DNA of 64,000 nt from assembly GCF_019890725.1 (NCBI RefSeq), contig NZ_JAINZZ010000009.1:62001-126000 (forward strand), read 5' to 3'. This document shows positions 1 through 8,100 of this stretch, piece by piece. The translations under genes and the position numbers were made by a program. The notes below the pieces were generated by a model that had not been told where the DNA came from, ran no database searches, and worked only from the letters and a program-made list of their open reading frames with translations. The DNA is from Actinacidiphila acidipaludis. GTDB lineage: Bacteria > Actinomycetota > Actinomycetes > Streptomycetales > Streptomycetaceae. Position 1 is the stretch's first letter; each line of letters opens with the position of its first letter.

Positions 1-36
1 TGCCCGCCGTACTGCGGCAGTGCGGGGAACGGAGCG

Positions 37-201
37 TCAGCGCGTTTCGCGGTGCGCGGTGTGCGCGTTGCAACGCGGGCAGTGCTTCTTCATCTCCAGG
101 CGGTCCGGGTCGTTACGCCGGTTCTTCTTGGTGATGTAGTTCCGCTCCTTGCACTCCACGCAGGCCAGCGTGATCTTCGGGCGGACGTCGGTGGCGGCCA
201 C
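37..201 (-). CDS. rpmG: 50S ribosomal protein L33 (zinc-binding type)
   Basis: Small basic component of the large ribosomal subunit. The 54-residue product begins VAATDVRPK and carries two CxxC pairs (CVEC at residues 14-17 and CPRC at 41-44) that form the zinc ribbon of the C+ type of L33. Streptomyces usually also has a cysteine-free, zinc-independent paralog, which is not in this window. A GTG at 199-201 is chosen as start because the reading frame upstream has no L33 similarity and the length then fits the family. The gene follows tRNA-Thr and tRNA-Met on the same strand, so it is probably cotranscribed with them. Confidence 0.95.
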   Translation of the reverse strand: MAATDVRPKITLACVECKERNYITKKNRRNDPDRLEMKKHCPRCNAHTAHRETR

Positions 202-285
202 GTGAGTGCTCCTTGACGAACAGGTGAAATGAACACAGGAATAGTAGCCGACCGAGGGACCGAACCCGCAATCGGCTACGGAGAG

Positions 286-358
286 TAGCGGCGACCGGAC
301 TTGAACCGGTGACACAGCGATTATGAGCCGCTTGCTCTACCGACTGAGCTACGCCGCT
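286..358 (-). tRNA. tRNA-Met (anticodon CAT, elongator type)
   Basis: A 73-nt cloverleaf folds fully: acceptor stem AGCGGCG/CGCCGCT with discriminator A, D arm GCTC/GAGC, anticodon stem AGCGG/TCGCT around loop CTCATAA, and T arm ACCGG/CCGGT. The first acceptor pair is A-T, and the three-G:C anticodon stem signature of initiator tRNA is absent, so this is elongator Met. A lysidine-modified Ile tRNA also has CAT at the gene level and cannot be excluded by folding alone. CCA is not encoded. Confidence 0.93.
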
Positions 359-371
359 TCGATGAACTGGC

Positions 372-390
372 CCCCGCCATGACAGCGGGG
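372..390 (-). other. Short hairpin between two tRNA genes
   Basis: CCCCGC at 372-377 pairs with GCGGGG at 385-390 across a 7-nt loop, inside the 46-nt spacer between tRNA-Thr and tRNA-Met. A hairpin here is more likely a processing signal in the joint transcript than a terminator, because no T-run follows and rpmG lies downstream. Confidence 0.35.
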
Positions 391-404
391 AACCGATCCA
401 CCAG

Positions 405-477
405 AGCCCCAATACGGAATCGAACCGTAGACCTTCTCCTTACCATGGAGACGCTCTACCGACTGAGCTATTGGGGC
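405..477 (-). tRNA. tRNA-Thr (anticodon GGT)
   Basis: A 73-nt cloverleaf: acceptor GCCCCAA/TTGGGGC with discriminator T, D arm GCTC/GAGC, anticodon stem TCTCC/GGAGA around loop ATGGTAA, and T arm TACGG/CCGTA. The anticodon GGT reads ACC and ACU threonine codons. It is the first gene of the tRNA-Thr, tRNA-Met, rpmG transcription unit. Confidence 0.95.
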
Positions 478-490
478 GAGCGAGGAAGAC

Positions 491-518
491 ATTACACGGT
501 CCGCAGCGATACGTGAAA
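491..518 (-). promoter_or_regulatory. Candidate promoter of the tRNA-Thr/tRNA-Met/rpmG unit
   Basis: On the minus strand TTTCAC (513-518) and TGTAAT (491-496) are separated by 16 bp, a reasonable match to the housekeeping sigma consensus. Transcription would start about 7-10 nt upstream of the tRNA-Thr 5' end. The rest of 478-753 shows no gene. Confidence 0.4.
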
Positions 519-753
519 TCCGTATCCGGCAGGGCACATCGGGCCCCTCGGACACGTGAACCCGGCCGTCCGGGACCGCCACACCGGTACGACTAATCCG
601 CACCTTCCGGGTCGTACCGGTCAGTCGCGGCACCGCGCCCTAGGCTCGGTCCGCGTGATCTTGCCTCCCGACGACGCCCGCCCGCCCGGCCTTTGCTGAC
701 GTCGGACCTCTGCCGACGCCGGACACGGCCGAGCCCGCACCCGGAGGAGCGCG

Positions 754-2001
754 ATGACCGACAGCCCCCGTGACAGCCGGCACGAGACCGCCGAGGAGAC
801 CGCCACCCTGCTGCTGTGCGGGGCGCGGCTCGTCGACGGCCGGATCGTGGACGTGCGCCTCAGCGGGCCGCGGATCGAGGCCGTCGGCACCGCCGGCAGT
901 CTCGGCGCGGTGTCCGGCCGTTCGGGCCGGGCCGCCGAGGGCGCCCGGATCGACCTGCGCGGCTACCTGCTGCTGCCCGCACCCGTCGAACCCCACGCCC
1001 ACCTCGACCTGGCGCTGACCGCGGGCGGCCCCCCGTCGGGCGATCCGGAGGACGTCCAGCGCCGGGCGATCGAGGCGGCGCTGCTCCAGCTCGGCCACGG
1101 CGCCACCGCCGTCCGCTCCCATGTGCGGATCGGCGACGTCCAGGGGCTGCAGGACCTGGAGGCGGTGCTCGCCGCCCGCCGGGCGCTGCGCGGACTGGTC
1201 GACGTGCAGGTGGTCGCGGTGCCGCGGCTGCTCACCGGCGCGGCCGGCGCCGACAGCTACGCGATGCTGCGGGACGCGCTGAAGATGGGGGCCTGCGCGG
1301 CGGGCGGCTGTCCCGACCTCGACCCGGACCCGAGCGGGTACGCGGAGGCCGTGCTGTCGCTCGCCGCCGAGTTCGGGGTGCCGGTCGACCTGCACACCGC
1401 GGCCGACGACCCGGCGCGGCTGGCCCGGCTGGCGGCGATGGCCGGCGGGATGCGGCCCGGCGTCACCCTTGGTCCCTGCCACGGCCTGGGCGCCCTGCCG
1501 TCCCAGGTGGTGACCGCGACCGCCGAACGGCTGGCCGCCGCGGGCGTCACGGTGGCCGCGCTCCCCCAGGGCGGCTGCGCGCTGACGGACCGCGGCGGCG
1601 TCGCGCCGGTCCGAGCGCTGCGGGCGGCGGGCGTCCGGGTGTGCGCGGGCAGCGGTTCGCTCGGCGACCTCGGCAACCCGGTGGGCCGCGGCGACCCGCT
1701 GGAGGCGGCCTTCCTGCTGGCCTCGCACGGCGCCTGCGGGCCACTGCGGTCGTACGACCTGATCAGCGGCCAGGCCCGGGCGGCCCTCGGCCTGTCCGAC
1801 GTCCGCGTGGAGGCCGGTTTCCCCGCCGAGTTGCTCGCGGTGCGCGGCGACGGCGTGGCCGCGGTCCTCTCCCTGGGCTACAGCCGGATCGTCATCCACC
1901 GAGGCCGCGTGGTCTCCCGCACCAGCGCCGTCCGCGAGTACTGCGACTCGGCGGGTGAGACGCCCCTCGACCTCCCACGTCAGGCGCACCGCGAGGCGTA
2001 A
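754..2001 (+). CDS. Amidohydrolase-family protein (cytosine deaminase-like), altered active site
   Basis: A 415-residue protein of the amidohydrolase superfamily, closest in layout to bacterial cytosine deaminase. An N-terminal beta-sandwich strand set (residues 18-75) leads into the metal-site motif PHAHLD at 80-85. Later barrel positions give H214 (in VDLHTAADD) and H243 (in GPCHGLG). In cytosine deaminase the motif after H214 is HxxE and the final metal/catalytic Asp lies in a GSD sequence. Here these positions read HTAA and GSG (about residues 299-301), so the usual deaminase chemistry may be lost or changed. The ATG is preceded by GGAGGAG. No neighbour points to a substrate, so 'deaminase' should not be assigned. 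Confidence 0.8.
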   Translation: MTDSPRDSRHETAEETATLLLCGARLVDGRIVDVRLSGPRIEAVGTAGSLGAVSGRSGRAAEGARIDLRGYLLLPAPVEPHAHLDLALTAGGPPSGDPEDVQRRAIEAALLQLGHGATAVRSHVRIGDVQGLQDLEAVLAARRALRGLVDVQVVAVPRLLTGAAGADSYAMLRDALKMGACAAGGCPDLDPDPSGYAEAVLSLAAEFGVPVDLHTAADDPARLARLAAMAGGMRPGVTLGPCHGLGALPSQVVTATAERLAAAGVTVAALPQGGCALTDRGGVAPVRALRAAGVRVCAGSGSLGDLGNPVGRGDPLEAAFLLASHGACGPLRSYDLISGQARAALGLSDVRVEAGFPAELLAVRGDGVAAVLSLGYSRIVIHRGRVVSRTSAVREYCDSAGETPLDLPRQAHREA

Positions 2002-2010
2002 CGTCGCGGC

Positions 2011-2670
2011 ATGCGTACGGTGATCGCAGGTGGACACGGACAGATCGCGCTGCGGCTGGAGCGGCTGCTCACGGCACGCGGCGACAGCGTGGCCGGGCTG
2101 ATCCGCAACCCGGCCCAGGCGGACGACCTGAGGGCGACGGGCGCCGAGCCCGTGGTGCTGGACCTGGAGTCGGCGAGCACCGACCAGGTGGCGGCCGTGC
2201 TGCGGGGCGCGGACGCGGCGGTCTTCGCGGCGGGCGCGGGCCCGGGCAGCGGGGTCGAACGCAAGCAGACGGTCGACCGTGACGCGGCGGTCCTGCTCGC
2301 GGACGCGGCCGAGAGCGCCGGCGTGCGCCGGTTCCTGATCGTCTCCTCCATGGGCGCGGACGCGCGGTCCGAGTATGCCGACGAGACCTTCCGCGCCTAT
2401 CTGCGGGCCAAGGGCGCGGCCGACGACGCGATCCGCGCGCGGGACGGGCTGGACTGGACGGTCCTGCGGCCGGGCGCGCTGGTCAACGACGCGGGCACCG
2501 GCCGCATCCGGCTCGCGCCGAGCACCGGCCGCGGCTCGGTCCCCCGGGACGACGTCGCCGCGACCCTGGTGGCGCTGCTGGACGCCCGGAACACGGTGGG
2601 CGCGACCCTCGAACTGGTCTCCGGCGAGTCCTCGATCGACGAGGCGGTCCGGGCGGTGACCTCGGGCTGA
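2011..2670 (+). CDS. NAD(P)-binding Rossmann protein, atypical SDR (YhfK/HSCARG-like)
   Basis: A 219-residue single-domain Rossmann protein. The N-terminal loop GGHGQIA (residues 7-13) is the dinucleotide-binding GGxGxIG-type motif. VSSMGAD at about 112-118 and the later WTVLRPGALVND are typical of NAD(P)H-binding proteins related to YhfK and NmrA-like redox sensors. There is no clear Tyr-xxx-Lys catalytic pair of classical short-chain dehydrogenases, so it may bind nucleotide or act on an unidentified substrate. It starts 9 bp after the amidohydrolase and may share its mRNA. Confidence 0.85.
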   Translation: MRTVIAGGHGQIALRLERLLTARGDSVAGLIRNPAQADDLRATGAEPVVLDLESASTDQVAAVLRGADAAVFAAGAGPGSGVERKQTVDRDAAVLLADAAESAGVRRFLIVSSMGADARSEYADETFRAYLRAKGAADDAIRARDGLDWTVLRPGALVNDAGTGRIRLAPSTGRGSVPRDDVAATLVALLDARNTVGATLELVSGESSIDEAVRAVTSG

Positions 2671-2681
2671 GGCCCGCCCGG

Positions 2682-2716
2682 GGGCGCCGGCGGATCGTCA
2701 GAGGTGGCCGGCGCCC
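2682..2716. terminator. Bidirectional terminator between convergent genes
   Basis: GGGCGCCGGC (2682-2691) pairs perfectly with GCCGGCGCCC (2707-2716) over a 15-nt loop, between the convergent NAD(P)-binding gene and aldo/keto reductase gene. No T-tract is seen, which is common in Streptomyces. Confidence 0.6.
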
Positions 2717-2758
2717 GGACGGTCCCGGGTGGAAGCGGTGCGCCCGCCCCCGTGACGG

Positions 2759-3730
2759 TCACTGGTAGAAGTTGCGCTCCCAGCGGTGCTTGGCGAGCTT
2801 CGCGAGGGTGTCAGCGCAGAGCAGCACCCCGTCGCTGACGGCCACGTTGCGCTCGACGTTGCGGACGCTGCGCATGCCCGGGATCACGGTGGAGACCGCG
2901 GGCGCGCTCAGCACGAACCGCAGCGCGGCCTCCGCCACCTCCTCGGTGCCGATGCCCAGGTCGGCGGTCAGCGCGTCGACGTGCGCCTCGACCTGGGCCG
3001 GACGGTCGCCCTTGAAGTAGCGGTTGCGGAAGTCGCCTTCGGGGAACGTGGTGCCGGCCGTGATGCGGCCGGTCAGCCCGCCCTCGTCGAGGGCGACGCG
3101 CACGATCACGCCGACGCCGTGCTCCTCACAGGCCGGGAACAGCGCGTCGGCCGGCGCCTGGTCGAAGATGTTGTAGATGACCTGCACGCTGTCGACGACG
3201 CCGCTGCGGACCAGGGCGAGGGCGTTGTCCGGCTCGTGGTCGTTGATCGACACCCCGAACTGGCGGATCAGGCCCTCCTGCTTGAGCTCCGCGATGGTCT
3301 CCAGCCAGTCGCCGCGGCCCACCCACTCGTCGCTCCAGACGTGGAACTGCAGCACGTCGAAGTGGTCGAGGCCGCTGGCCCGCAGACTGGTCCGCAGGCT
3401 CTCGCGGATGTGCGAGCCGGGGAACGTCTCGGCCGGGTCGAGGCCCGCGGGCGCCGGCCAGACCCCGTTGAGCGGCGGCACCTTGGTGGCGACCAGCACC
3501 TCGCCGTCGCGGCCGGCGCGCTCGCGCACCACCTGGCCGACGATCCGCTCGCTCTCGCCGTAGCCGCGCGCGGTGTCGATCAGGTTGACGCCGAGGTCGA
3601 GCGCCCGGTGCAGCGCACGCAGCGACTCCTCCTCGGTGGCCCCGATCCAGGCGGACTCCCCGATCCCCCAGGCTCCGTAGCCGATCTCCGACACCTGCAG
3701 GCCGCCGCGGCCGAGCGGGCGATAGCGCAT
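2759..3730 (-). CDS. Aldo/keto reductase
   Basis: A 323-residue TIM-barrel oxidoreductase that reduces carbonyls with NAD(P)H. The catalytic tetrad is visible as D52 and Y57 (in DTARGYGES), K83 (ATKVPP) and H130 (VLQFHVW). The C-terminal cofactor-binding region contains [14 protein letters not shown], the usual phosphate-binding segment. The length and [12 protein letters not shown] opening match the YhdN/general stress subfamily. It is monocistronic and convergent with the upstream-numbered neighbour. The substrate cannot be inferred. Confidence 0.92.
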   Translation of the reverse strand: MRYRPLGRGGLQVSEIGYGAWGIGESAWIGATEEESLRALHRALDLGVNLIDTARGYGESERIVGQVVRERAGRDGEVLVATKVPPLNGVWPAPAGLDPAETFPGSHIRESLRTSLRASGLDHFDVLQFHVWSDEWVGRGDWLETIAELKQEGLIRQFGVSINDHEPDNALALVRSGVVDSVQVIYNIFDQAPADALFPACEEHGVGVIVRVALDEGGLTGRITAGTTFPEGDFRNRYFKGDRPAQVEAHVDALTADLGIGTEEVAEAALRFVLSAPAVSTVIPGMRSVRNVERNVAVSDGVLLCADTLAKLAKHRWERNFYQ

Positions 3731-4133
3731 GAGGACTCCTCGCGCGAGTGATCACGTCATGGACCGGGTGAAGATAGCAGCAGCGTGTGACGGGCCGGGG
3801 AGCGTCGGGCGGCGCGTGCGGTCCGGCTCTTCGTCACGGGCCGTTTCGGCTCGCGCGGCCCGGACGCGTGCTCTCCGCGGATCGGGCCCGGCCCCGGGTG
3901 CGCCCCGCCGACGGGGGCGCGGCGGGGCGCAGCGGGGGGTGGGGCCACCATGCACCCGCGGTCAAAGGTGTGGCCATACGCCAATCGGCGCAGAGGAAGG
4001 GGTTCCGCATCCCCGGGCTCCCCGCCCCGCGTGACGGGAACTCAGGAAGCAGGTCGCGTGGTGGGCAGTGCTGTCGCGCGGCGCTGCCGACGTGTGTTCG
4101 CGCGCCGCGGAGCCATGCGCACCCGCACGTGCG
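3731..4133. other. Intergenic region, no gene recognised
   Basis: This 403-bp stretch lies between the start of the aldo/keto reductase and the end of the MmpS-like gene. It must contain the reductase promoter near its low-coordinate end. Open frames in it are compositional, without a ribosome-binding site or family similarity. No tRNA-like fold or strong long hairpin was recognised. Confidence 0.5.
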
Positions 4134-4664
4134 TCAGAAACCCCGGCACTGGGCGCTCGCGAAGGGGCCGGTGGCGGTGGCGGTGTAGGTCTTGCCCTGG
4201 ACGGCCACCGAGCACGTCGCGGTTCCGCCCGAGGAGCCCAGGGTGACGGTCAGGGCGCCGCCCTTGGAGAAGCCGGTGGTGGTGACCACCTTCTGCCACG
4301 GGAGCACCACACCCGTCTGGCGGGCCGCGGTGATGACCTGGTTGTCCCAGGTGGAGTAGGTGACGTCCACGTTGTGGGCCGAGCCGGTCACGCTGTAGCG
4401 GACGGAGACGGGCTGTGAGGACTCGTGGTGGGCGAAGGTGGCGAGGGCGGCGATGCCGGCGACGACGACCACCGCCACGGCCAGCACGATCCACGGCCAC
4501 TTCCGCCGGGGCGGCGGGTTGAGGTGGTGACCCCCGGGCGGGGGCGTGCCCGGGGCCGTACCGCCCTGCGGCGGGTGGCTCCCCTCCGAGGGCGTGTCCG
4601 GCGACCCTGCGACGTGGGGTGCTCGCTCCGGCGGGGGTTCCTGCCCTGACGTCGGCACACTCAT
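4134..4664 (-). CDS. MmpS-family membrane-anchored protein
   Basis: A 176-residue protein with a proline/glycine-rich cytoplasmic N-terminus (1-52), one membrane helix (about 56-77, after the basic PPRRKW), and an external beta-rich domain. VRYSVTGSAHNVDVTYST matches the start of the MmpS/transport-accessory fold. Two cysteines (CSVAV and QCRGF) near the C-terminus could form a disulfide. Mycobacterial MmpS proteins assist MmpL exporters. No MmpL gene is adjacent, so the partner is unknown and this may be a stand-alone actinobacterial MmpS-like protein. Confidence 0.8.
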   Translation of the reverse strand: MSVPTSGQEPPPERAPHVAGSPDTPSEGSHPPQGGTAPGTPPPGGHHLNPPPRRKWPWIVLAVAVVVVAGIAALATFAHHESSQPVSVRYSVTGSAHNVDVTYSTWDNQVITAARQTGVVLPWQKVVTTTGFSKGGALTVTLGSSGGTATCSVAVQGKTYTATATGPFASAQCRGF

Positions 4665-4960
4665 TCATTCAGGGTGCGACGGGCTGCCGCGTCCTGCGAC
4701 CGGAGCGGGGCGGCCGTGCCGGTGTCCGGAGCCGCCCGCAGGTGGACCAGCCGCGGTGCCGGCGAGTCATACCGGCTCCGCGGCTGCCTGTTCCCACCAC
4801 AGGAGGACCGGGACAGCCCGCACATCCGCCCAAGCACAGCGGGCCGTCCCGGCTCCCCCGTCTTCTGACCGCTCCCGCGGACCTCATGCATCACGTCACC
4901 ACCCGCCGGCGCACCACCCGGAGGAGCCCAACTCCCGCAGGACGGCGGCCCGAACACGAA
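4665..4960. other. Intergenic region upstream of the MmpS-like gene
   Basis: About 300 bp between the MmpS-like start and the tRNA-Tyr terminator. It should hold the MmpS-like promoter on the minus strand. No coding region, RNA fold or repeat was recognised. Confidence 0.45.
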
Positions 4961-5004
4961 GAAACCCTCCCCGGCCAGCATCACTGCTGGTCAGAGAGGG
5001 TTTC
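4961..5004 (-). terminator. Terminator downstream of tRNA-Tyr
   Basis: Long imperfect hairpin: GAAACCCTC (4961-4969) pairs with GAGGGTTTC (4996-5004), and the inner GGCCAGCA pairs with TGCTGGTC around a TCAC loop. It begins 10 bp beyond the tRNA-Tyr 3' end on the minus strand. Confidence 0.75.
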
Positions 5005-5014
5005 TCCCTAAGCG

Positions 5015-5096
5015 TGGCGGCACGTGGATTCGAACCACGGTAGGCTAAGCCGACGGATTTACAGTCCGCTCCCATTGGCCACTCGGGCATACCGCC
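5015..5096 (-). tRNA. tRNA-Tyr (anticodon GTA)
   Basis: An 82-nt tRNA with the long variable arm of bacterial tRNA-Tyr. Acceptor GGCGGTA pairs with TGCCGCC (one G-U), discriminator A. The anticodon loop reads CTGTAAA and the T arm contains GGTTCGAATCC. CCA is not encoded. It is followed directly by a strong terminator and is therefore monocistronic. Confidence 0.95.
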
Positions 5097-5218
5097 ATGG
5101 GACGACGCCCTGGAGCCGGATCCGCTGAGGCGGTGCTCCGTGGCGACGACGTAAACGATACCCGATCCTCAGGGGTGGTTCGCCACCGGATTGATCAGGG
5201 CTCGGGCGGGGGAGATGG

Positions 5219-5396
5219 CTAGGTCCTGCCTGGCAAATAGCGCCGTCCGCCCGAAGGGCGGGGCCCGCGGCGTCTGGTGCGTGCGATCGCAAGGCGGAGG
5301 GAGGAGAGCGCAGCGGGCTGCGCTGACGACCGACAACGCAGCGAGCGTGCGTGCCAGACACCGCGGGACAGGCGGGATTTGCCAGGCAGGGCCTAG
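5219..5396. repeat. 178-bp imperfect inverted-repeat element (MITE-like)
   Basis: The two 20-bp ends, 5219-5238 and 5377-5396, are inverted copies with one mismatch (CTAGGTCCTGCCTGGCAAAT against CTAGGCCCTGCCTGGCAAAT). The symmetry continues inward (CCCGCGGCGTCTGG against CCCGCGGTGTCTGG), so the whole element can fold on itself. There is no transposase frame inside. CTAG at both outer borders could be a target-site remnant. It resembles non-autonomous palindromic elements of Streptomyces genomes. It lies in the yajQ leader, 110 bp before the start codon. Confidence 0.75.
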
Positions 5397-5505
5397 GCTT
5401 CGGGGTGGCGGTGCCGGGTCCGGAGACGGGGCCGGGGCCGCGGACGGCACCCCGGTGCCGCACCCAGGGAAGAAGCAGGGAACACAGCCAAGGAGCCCAC
5501 AGAAC

Positions 5506-5994
5506 ATGGCCGACTCCAGTTTCGACATCGTCTCGAAGGTCGAGCGGCAGGAGGTCGACAACGCCCTCAACCAGGCCGCCAAGGAGATCTCGCAGCGGTA
5601 CGACTTCAAGAACGTCGGGGCGTCGATCTCGTGGTCGGGCGAGAAGATCCTCATGGAGGCGAACTCCGAGGAGCGCGTGAAGGCGATTCTGGACGTCTTC
5701 GAGACCAAGCTGGTCAAGCGGGGGATCTCGCTGAAGGCGCTGGACGCGGGTGAGCCGCAGCTCTCCGGCAAGGAGTACAAGATCTTCGCGTCGATCGAGG
5801 AGGGCATCTCCCAGGAGAACGCCAAGAAGGTCGCGAAGATCATCCGTGACGAGGGCCCGAAGGGCGTCAAGGCCCAGGTCCAGGGCGACGAGCTGCGGGT
5901 CAGCTCGAAGAGCCGGGACGACCTCCAGGCCGTCCAGGCGCTGCTGAAGGGCAAGGACCTCGACTTCGCCCTGCAGTTCGTCAACTACCGGTGA
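5506..5994 (+). CDS. yajQ: YajQ family nucleotide-binding protein
   Basis: A 162-residue protein of the YajQ/DUF520 family, with two ferredoxin-like halves and the expected opening [20 protein letters not shown]. Family members bind nucleotides, with reports of c-di-GMP binding in Xanthomonas and RNA/tRNA binding elsewhere; the role in Streptomyces is not settled. The ATG at 5506 is chosen because family similarity begins there and AAGGAG sits 11 bp upstream. An open frame that extends back to 5191 runs through the inverted-repeat element and is not coding. Confidence 0.95.
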   Translation: MADSSFDIVSKVERQEVDNALNQAAKEISQRYDFKNVGASISWSGEKILMEANSEERVKAILDVFETKLVKRGISLKALDAGEPQLSGKEYKIFASIEEGISQENAKKVAKIIRDEGPKGVKAQVQGDELRVSSKSRDDLQAVQALLKGKDLDFALQFVNYR

Positions 5995-6013
5995 TCTGCC
6001 GATAAGCCCGGTC

Positions 6014-6044
6014 CCGGGGCGGCGGCCACCCGCCACCGCCCCGG
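6014..6044. terminator. Bidirectional terminator after yajQ and the peroxiredoxin gene
   Basis: CCGGGGCGG (6014-6022) pairs perfectly with CCGCCCCGG (6036-6044) across a 13-nt loop, in the 55-bp gap between two convergent genes. Confidence 0.6.
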
Positions 6045-6049
6045 CCGCC

Positions 6050-6508
6050 TCAGGCGGCCGTCAGCTCCCGCACGACGCGGAGCGCCTCCTCCACGTGCGG
6101 CCCGATGTTCGCCATCGACGAGAACGTGTGCCGGATGACGCCGTCCCGGTCGATGACGAAGGTGATGCGCCCCGGGACGACGCCGAGCGTCGTCGCCCCG
6201 TACTGCTTCCGCACGGCCCGGTCCTTGTCGGACAGCAGGATGAACGGCAGTTCGTGGCGGCCGGCGAACTTCTCGTGCGACTCGACGCTGTCCGAGCTGA
6301 TCCCGATGACCTCGGCGCCGGCGTCGCTGAAGCACTCGTAGTTGTCGCGGAAGCTGCATGCCTCCGCCGTGCAGCCCCGGGTGTTGTCCTTCGGGTAGAA
6401 GTAGAGCACCACGACCCTGTCGGCCAGCTTCTCGCTGAGCGTGACCGGCGCCCCCGACTGGTCGGGGAGCGTGAAGTCCGGTGCCGTCTCGCCGACTTGC
6501 AGGCTCAT
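6050..6508 (-). CDS. bcp: Thioredoxin-dependent peroxiredoxin (Bcp/PrxQ type)
   Basis: Reduces hydrogen peroxide and organic hydroperoxides using thioredoxin. The 152-residue protein has the AhpC/TSA thioredoxin fold. FYPKDNTRGCTAEAC gives the peroxidatic C46 in TxxC context, with the resolving C51 five residues on, the arrangement of alpha-2 PrxQ proteins. Two in-frame ATGs lie 6 bp apart. The second (6508) is chosen because the AAGGAG ribosome-binding site abuts the first ATG and is correctly spaced only for the second. It is convergent with yajQ. Confidence 0.93.
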   Translation of the reverse strand: MSLQVGETAPDFTLPDQSGAPVTLSEKLADRVVVLYFYPKDNTRGCTAEACSFRDNYECFSDAGAEVIGISSDSVESHEKFAGRHELPFILLSDKDRAVRKQYGATTLGVVPGRITFVIDRDGVIRHTFSSMANIGPHVEEALRVVRELTAA

Positions 6509-6690
6509 CGCCATCTCCTTGGCTCGTGACCGCGGCGCCGGCGCCGCGGCTCACGGCCATCCTCGCGCACCGGGCGGTCCTGCCGTTACCCGCGGTCGCG
6601 GCGCCGGCGCCCGCCGCCGCAGGCGCAGCGCTTTCCACCCTCGGAGTCAGCGCCTACCGCCCCCGGAGCCGGCGACGGCCGGCCTCGGGG

Positions 6691-7083
6691 TCAGCGCGTG
6701 GCGAACGGCTGGTCCGTGGGCACGATCTCCCGGCCCAGCGGCATCAGCGACAGCGGCAGCAGCTTGAAGTTCGCGATGCCGAACGGGATGCCGATGATCG
6801 TGATGCACAGCGCGACCCCGGTGACGATGTGGCCCAGGGCCAGCCACCAGCCGGCCAGGATCAGCCACAGCACGTTGCCGATCAGTGAGCCGGCGCCCGC
6901 GTCCCGGCGTTCGACGGTGGTGTAGCCGAACGGCCACAGGGCGTAGACGCCGATCCGGAAGGCCGCGATGCCGAACGGGATACCGATGATCGTGATGCAG
7001 AGAATGAGCCCGGCCACGAAGTAGCCGAGGCACATCCACAGACCGCACAGCACCAGCCATATGACGTTGAGGATGGTCTTCAT
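6691..7083 (-). CDS. YccF domain membrane protein
   Basis: A 130-residue integral membrane protein with the duplicated YccF signature: two copies of [13 protein letters not shown] (about residues 28-40 and 92-104) and paired helices around each. The function is unknown for the family. Its ATG overlaps the htpX stop as ATGA (7080-7083), so the two are translationally coupled and it may work with the HtpX protease in membrane quality control. That link is inferred from coupling only. Confidence 0.9.
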   Translation of the reverse strand: MKTILNVIWLVLCGLWMCLGYFVAGLILCITIIGIPFGIAAFRIGVYALWPFGYTTVERRDAGAGSLIGNVLWLILAGWWLALGHIVTGVALCITIIGIPFGIANFKLLPLSLMPLGREIVPTDQPFATR

Positions 7084-7940
7084 CGTGTGGGCCCTGCCAT
7101 TTCCTGGAGTCGCGCGATGCGATCGGCCATGGGCGGGTGGGTGGAGAACAGCCGCGAGACGTCGCCCGGACGAAAGGGGTTGGCGATCATCAGGTGGCTG
7201 GTGGTCTCCAGCTCCGGACGCGGCTGCAGCGGGAGCTGCTTGGTTCCAGTCTCCAGCTTGTGCAGCGCCGACGCGAGGGCGAGCGGATCTCCGGTGAGCC
7301 GGGCGCCCGACGCGTCCGCCTCGTACTCCCGCGACCGGGAGACGGCCAGCTGGATGAGCGAGGCGGCCACCGGGCCGAGGATGGCGAGCAGGAGCAGGCC
7401 GATGATGCCCGGCCCGTCGTCGTCCTCGGAGCGTCCGATCGGCAGGAACATGGCGAACTGGGCCAGGAAGACGATCGCCGAGGCGAGGGCGCCGGCGACC
7501 GAGGAGATGAGGATGTCCCGGTTGTAGACGTGGCTCAGCTCATGGCCCAGGACGCCGCGCAGCTCCCTCTCGTCGAGGATGCCGAGGATGCCGGAGGTGC
7601 AGCAGACCGCGGCGTTGCGCGGGTTGCGTCCCGTGGCGAAGGCGTTCGGCGCGTCCGTGGGCGATATGTACAGCCGGGGCATGGGCTGGCGGGCGCTGGT
7701 CGACAGCTCCCGCACGATGCGGTACAGCGCGGGTGCCTCGAACTCGCTGACCGGCCGGGCGCGCATGGCCCGCAGCGCGAGCTTGTCGCTGTTCCAGTAG
7801 GCGTAGGCGTTGGTGGCCAGGGCGATGACGAGGGCGATGATCAGTCCGGTACGGCCGAACAGGCTGCCGATGAACAGGATGAGTGCGGACAGAACGCCGA
7901 GAAGTACGGCGGTCTTCAACCCGTTGTGCCGGCTGTGCAC
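7080..7940 (-). CDS. htpX: M48 family membrane metalloprotease HtpX
   Basis: Zinc protease of the cytoplasmic membrane that degrades damaged membrane proteins. The 286-residue protein has two N-terminal helices (about 9-29 and 31-48), the zinc motif HELSH at 133-137, and a further helix pair near 143-195. [15 protein letters not shown] supplies the downstream Glu metal ligand. The length matches bacterial HtpX. It is cotranscribed with yccF, which overlaps it by 4 nt. Confidence 0.93.
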   Translation of the reverse strand: MHSRHNGLKTAVLLGVLSALILFIGSLFGRTGLIIALVIALATNAYAYWNSDKLALRAMRARPVSEFEAPALYRIVRELSTSARQPMPRLYISPTDAPNAFATGRNPRNAAVCCTSGILGILDERELRGVLGHELSHVYNRDILISSVAGALASAIVFLAQFAMFLPIGRSEDDDGPGIIGLLLLAILGPVAASLIQLAVSRSREYEADASGARLTGDPLALASALHKLETGTKQLPLQPRPELETTSHLMIANPFRPGDVSRLFSTHPPMADRIARLQEMAGPTR

Positions 7941-8075
7941 GGTGCGCCCTCCAAGGTGTGCTGCGGGGGAACCTCCCCCTCAGGAGAACCTCCTGGTCTG
8001 GTCAACGCCACCCGAGCGCCGTTAGTTCCCTTGTGCGCACGCTGCGCGACGACCCCGCCGGTCTCCCCCGCAACA

Positions 8076-8097
8076 GGCGGCACCGGAAGGTGCCGCC
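8076..8097 (-). terminator. Terminator of the second nuo operon
   Basis: GGCGGCACC (8076-8084), loop GGAA, GGTGCCGCC (8089-8097): a perfect 9-bp stem closed by a stable GNRA-type tetraloop, 3 bp beyond the end of nuoN2. Confidence 0.75.
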
Positions 8098-8100
8098 GGG

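Noticed and set aside
286..358. Initiator tRNA-Met
   Set aside because: The first acceptor pair is A-T and the anticodon stem lacks the three consecutive G:C pairs of initiator tRNAs.
286..5096. tRNA-associated integrated element (genomic island)
   Set aside because: No integrase, excisionase or direct repeat of a tRNA 3' end was found near tRNA-Met, tRNA-Thr or tRNA-Tyr.
5191..5505. N-terminal extension of YajQ
   Set aside because: The in-frame upstream sequence runs through the inverted-repeat element and lacks conservation; the ATG at 5506 has a proper ribosome-binding site.
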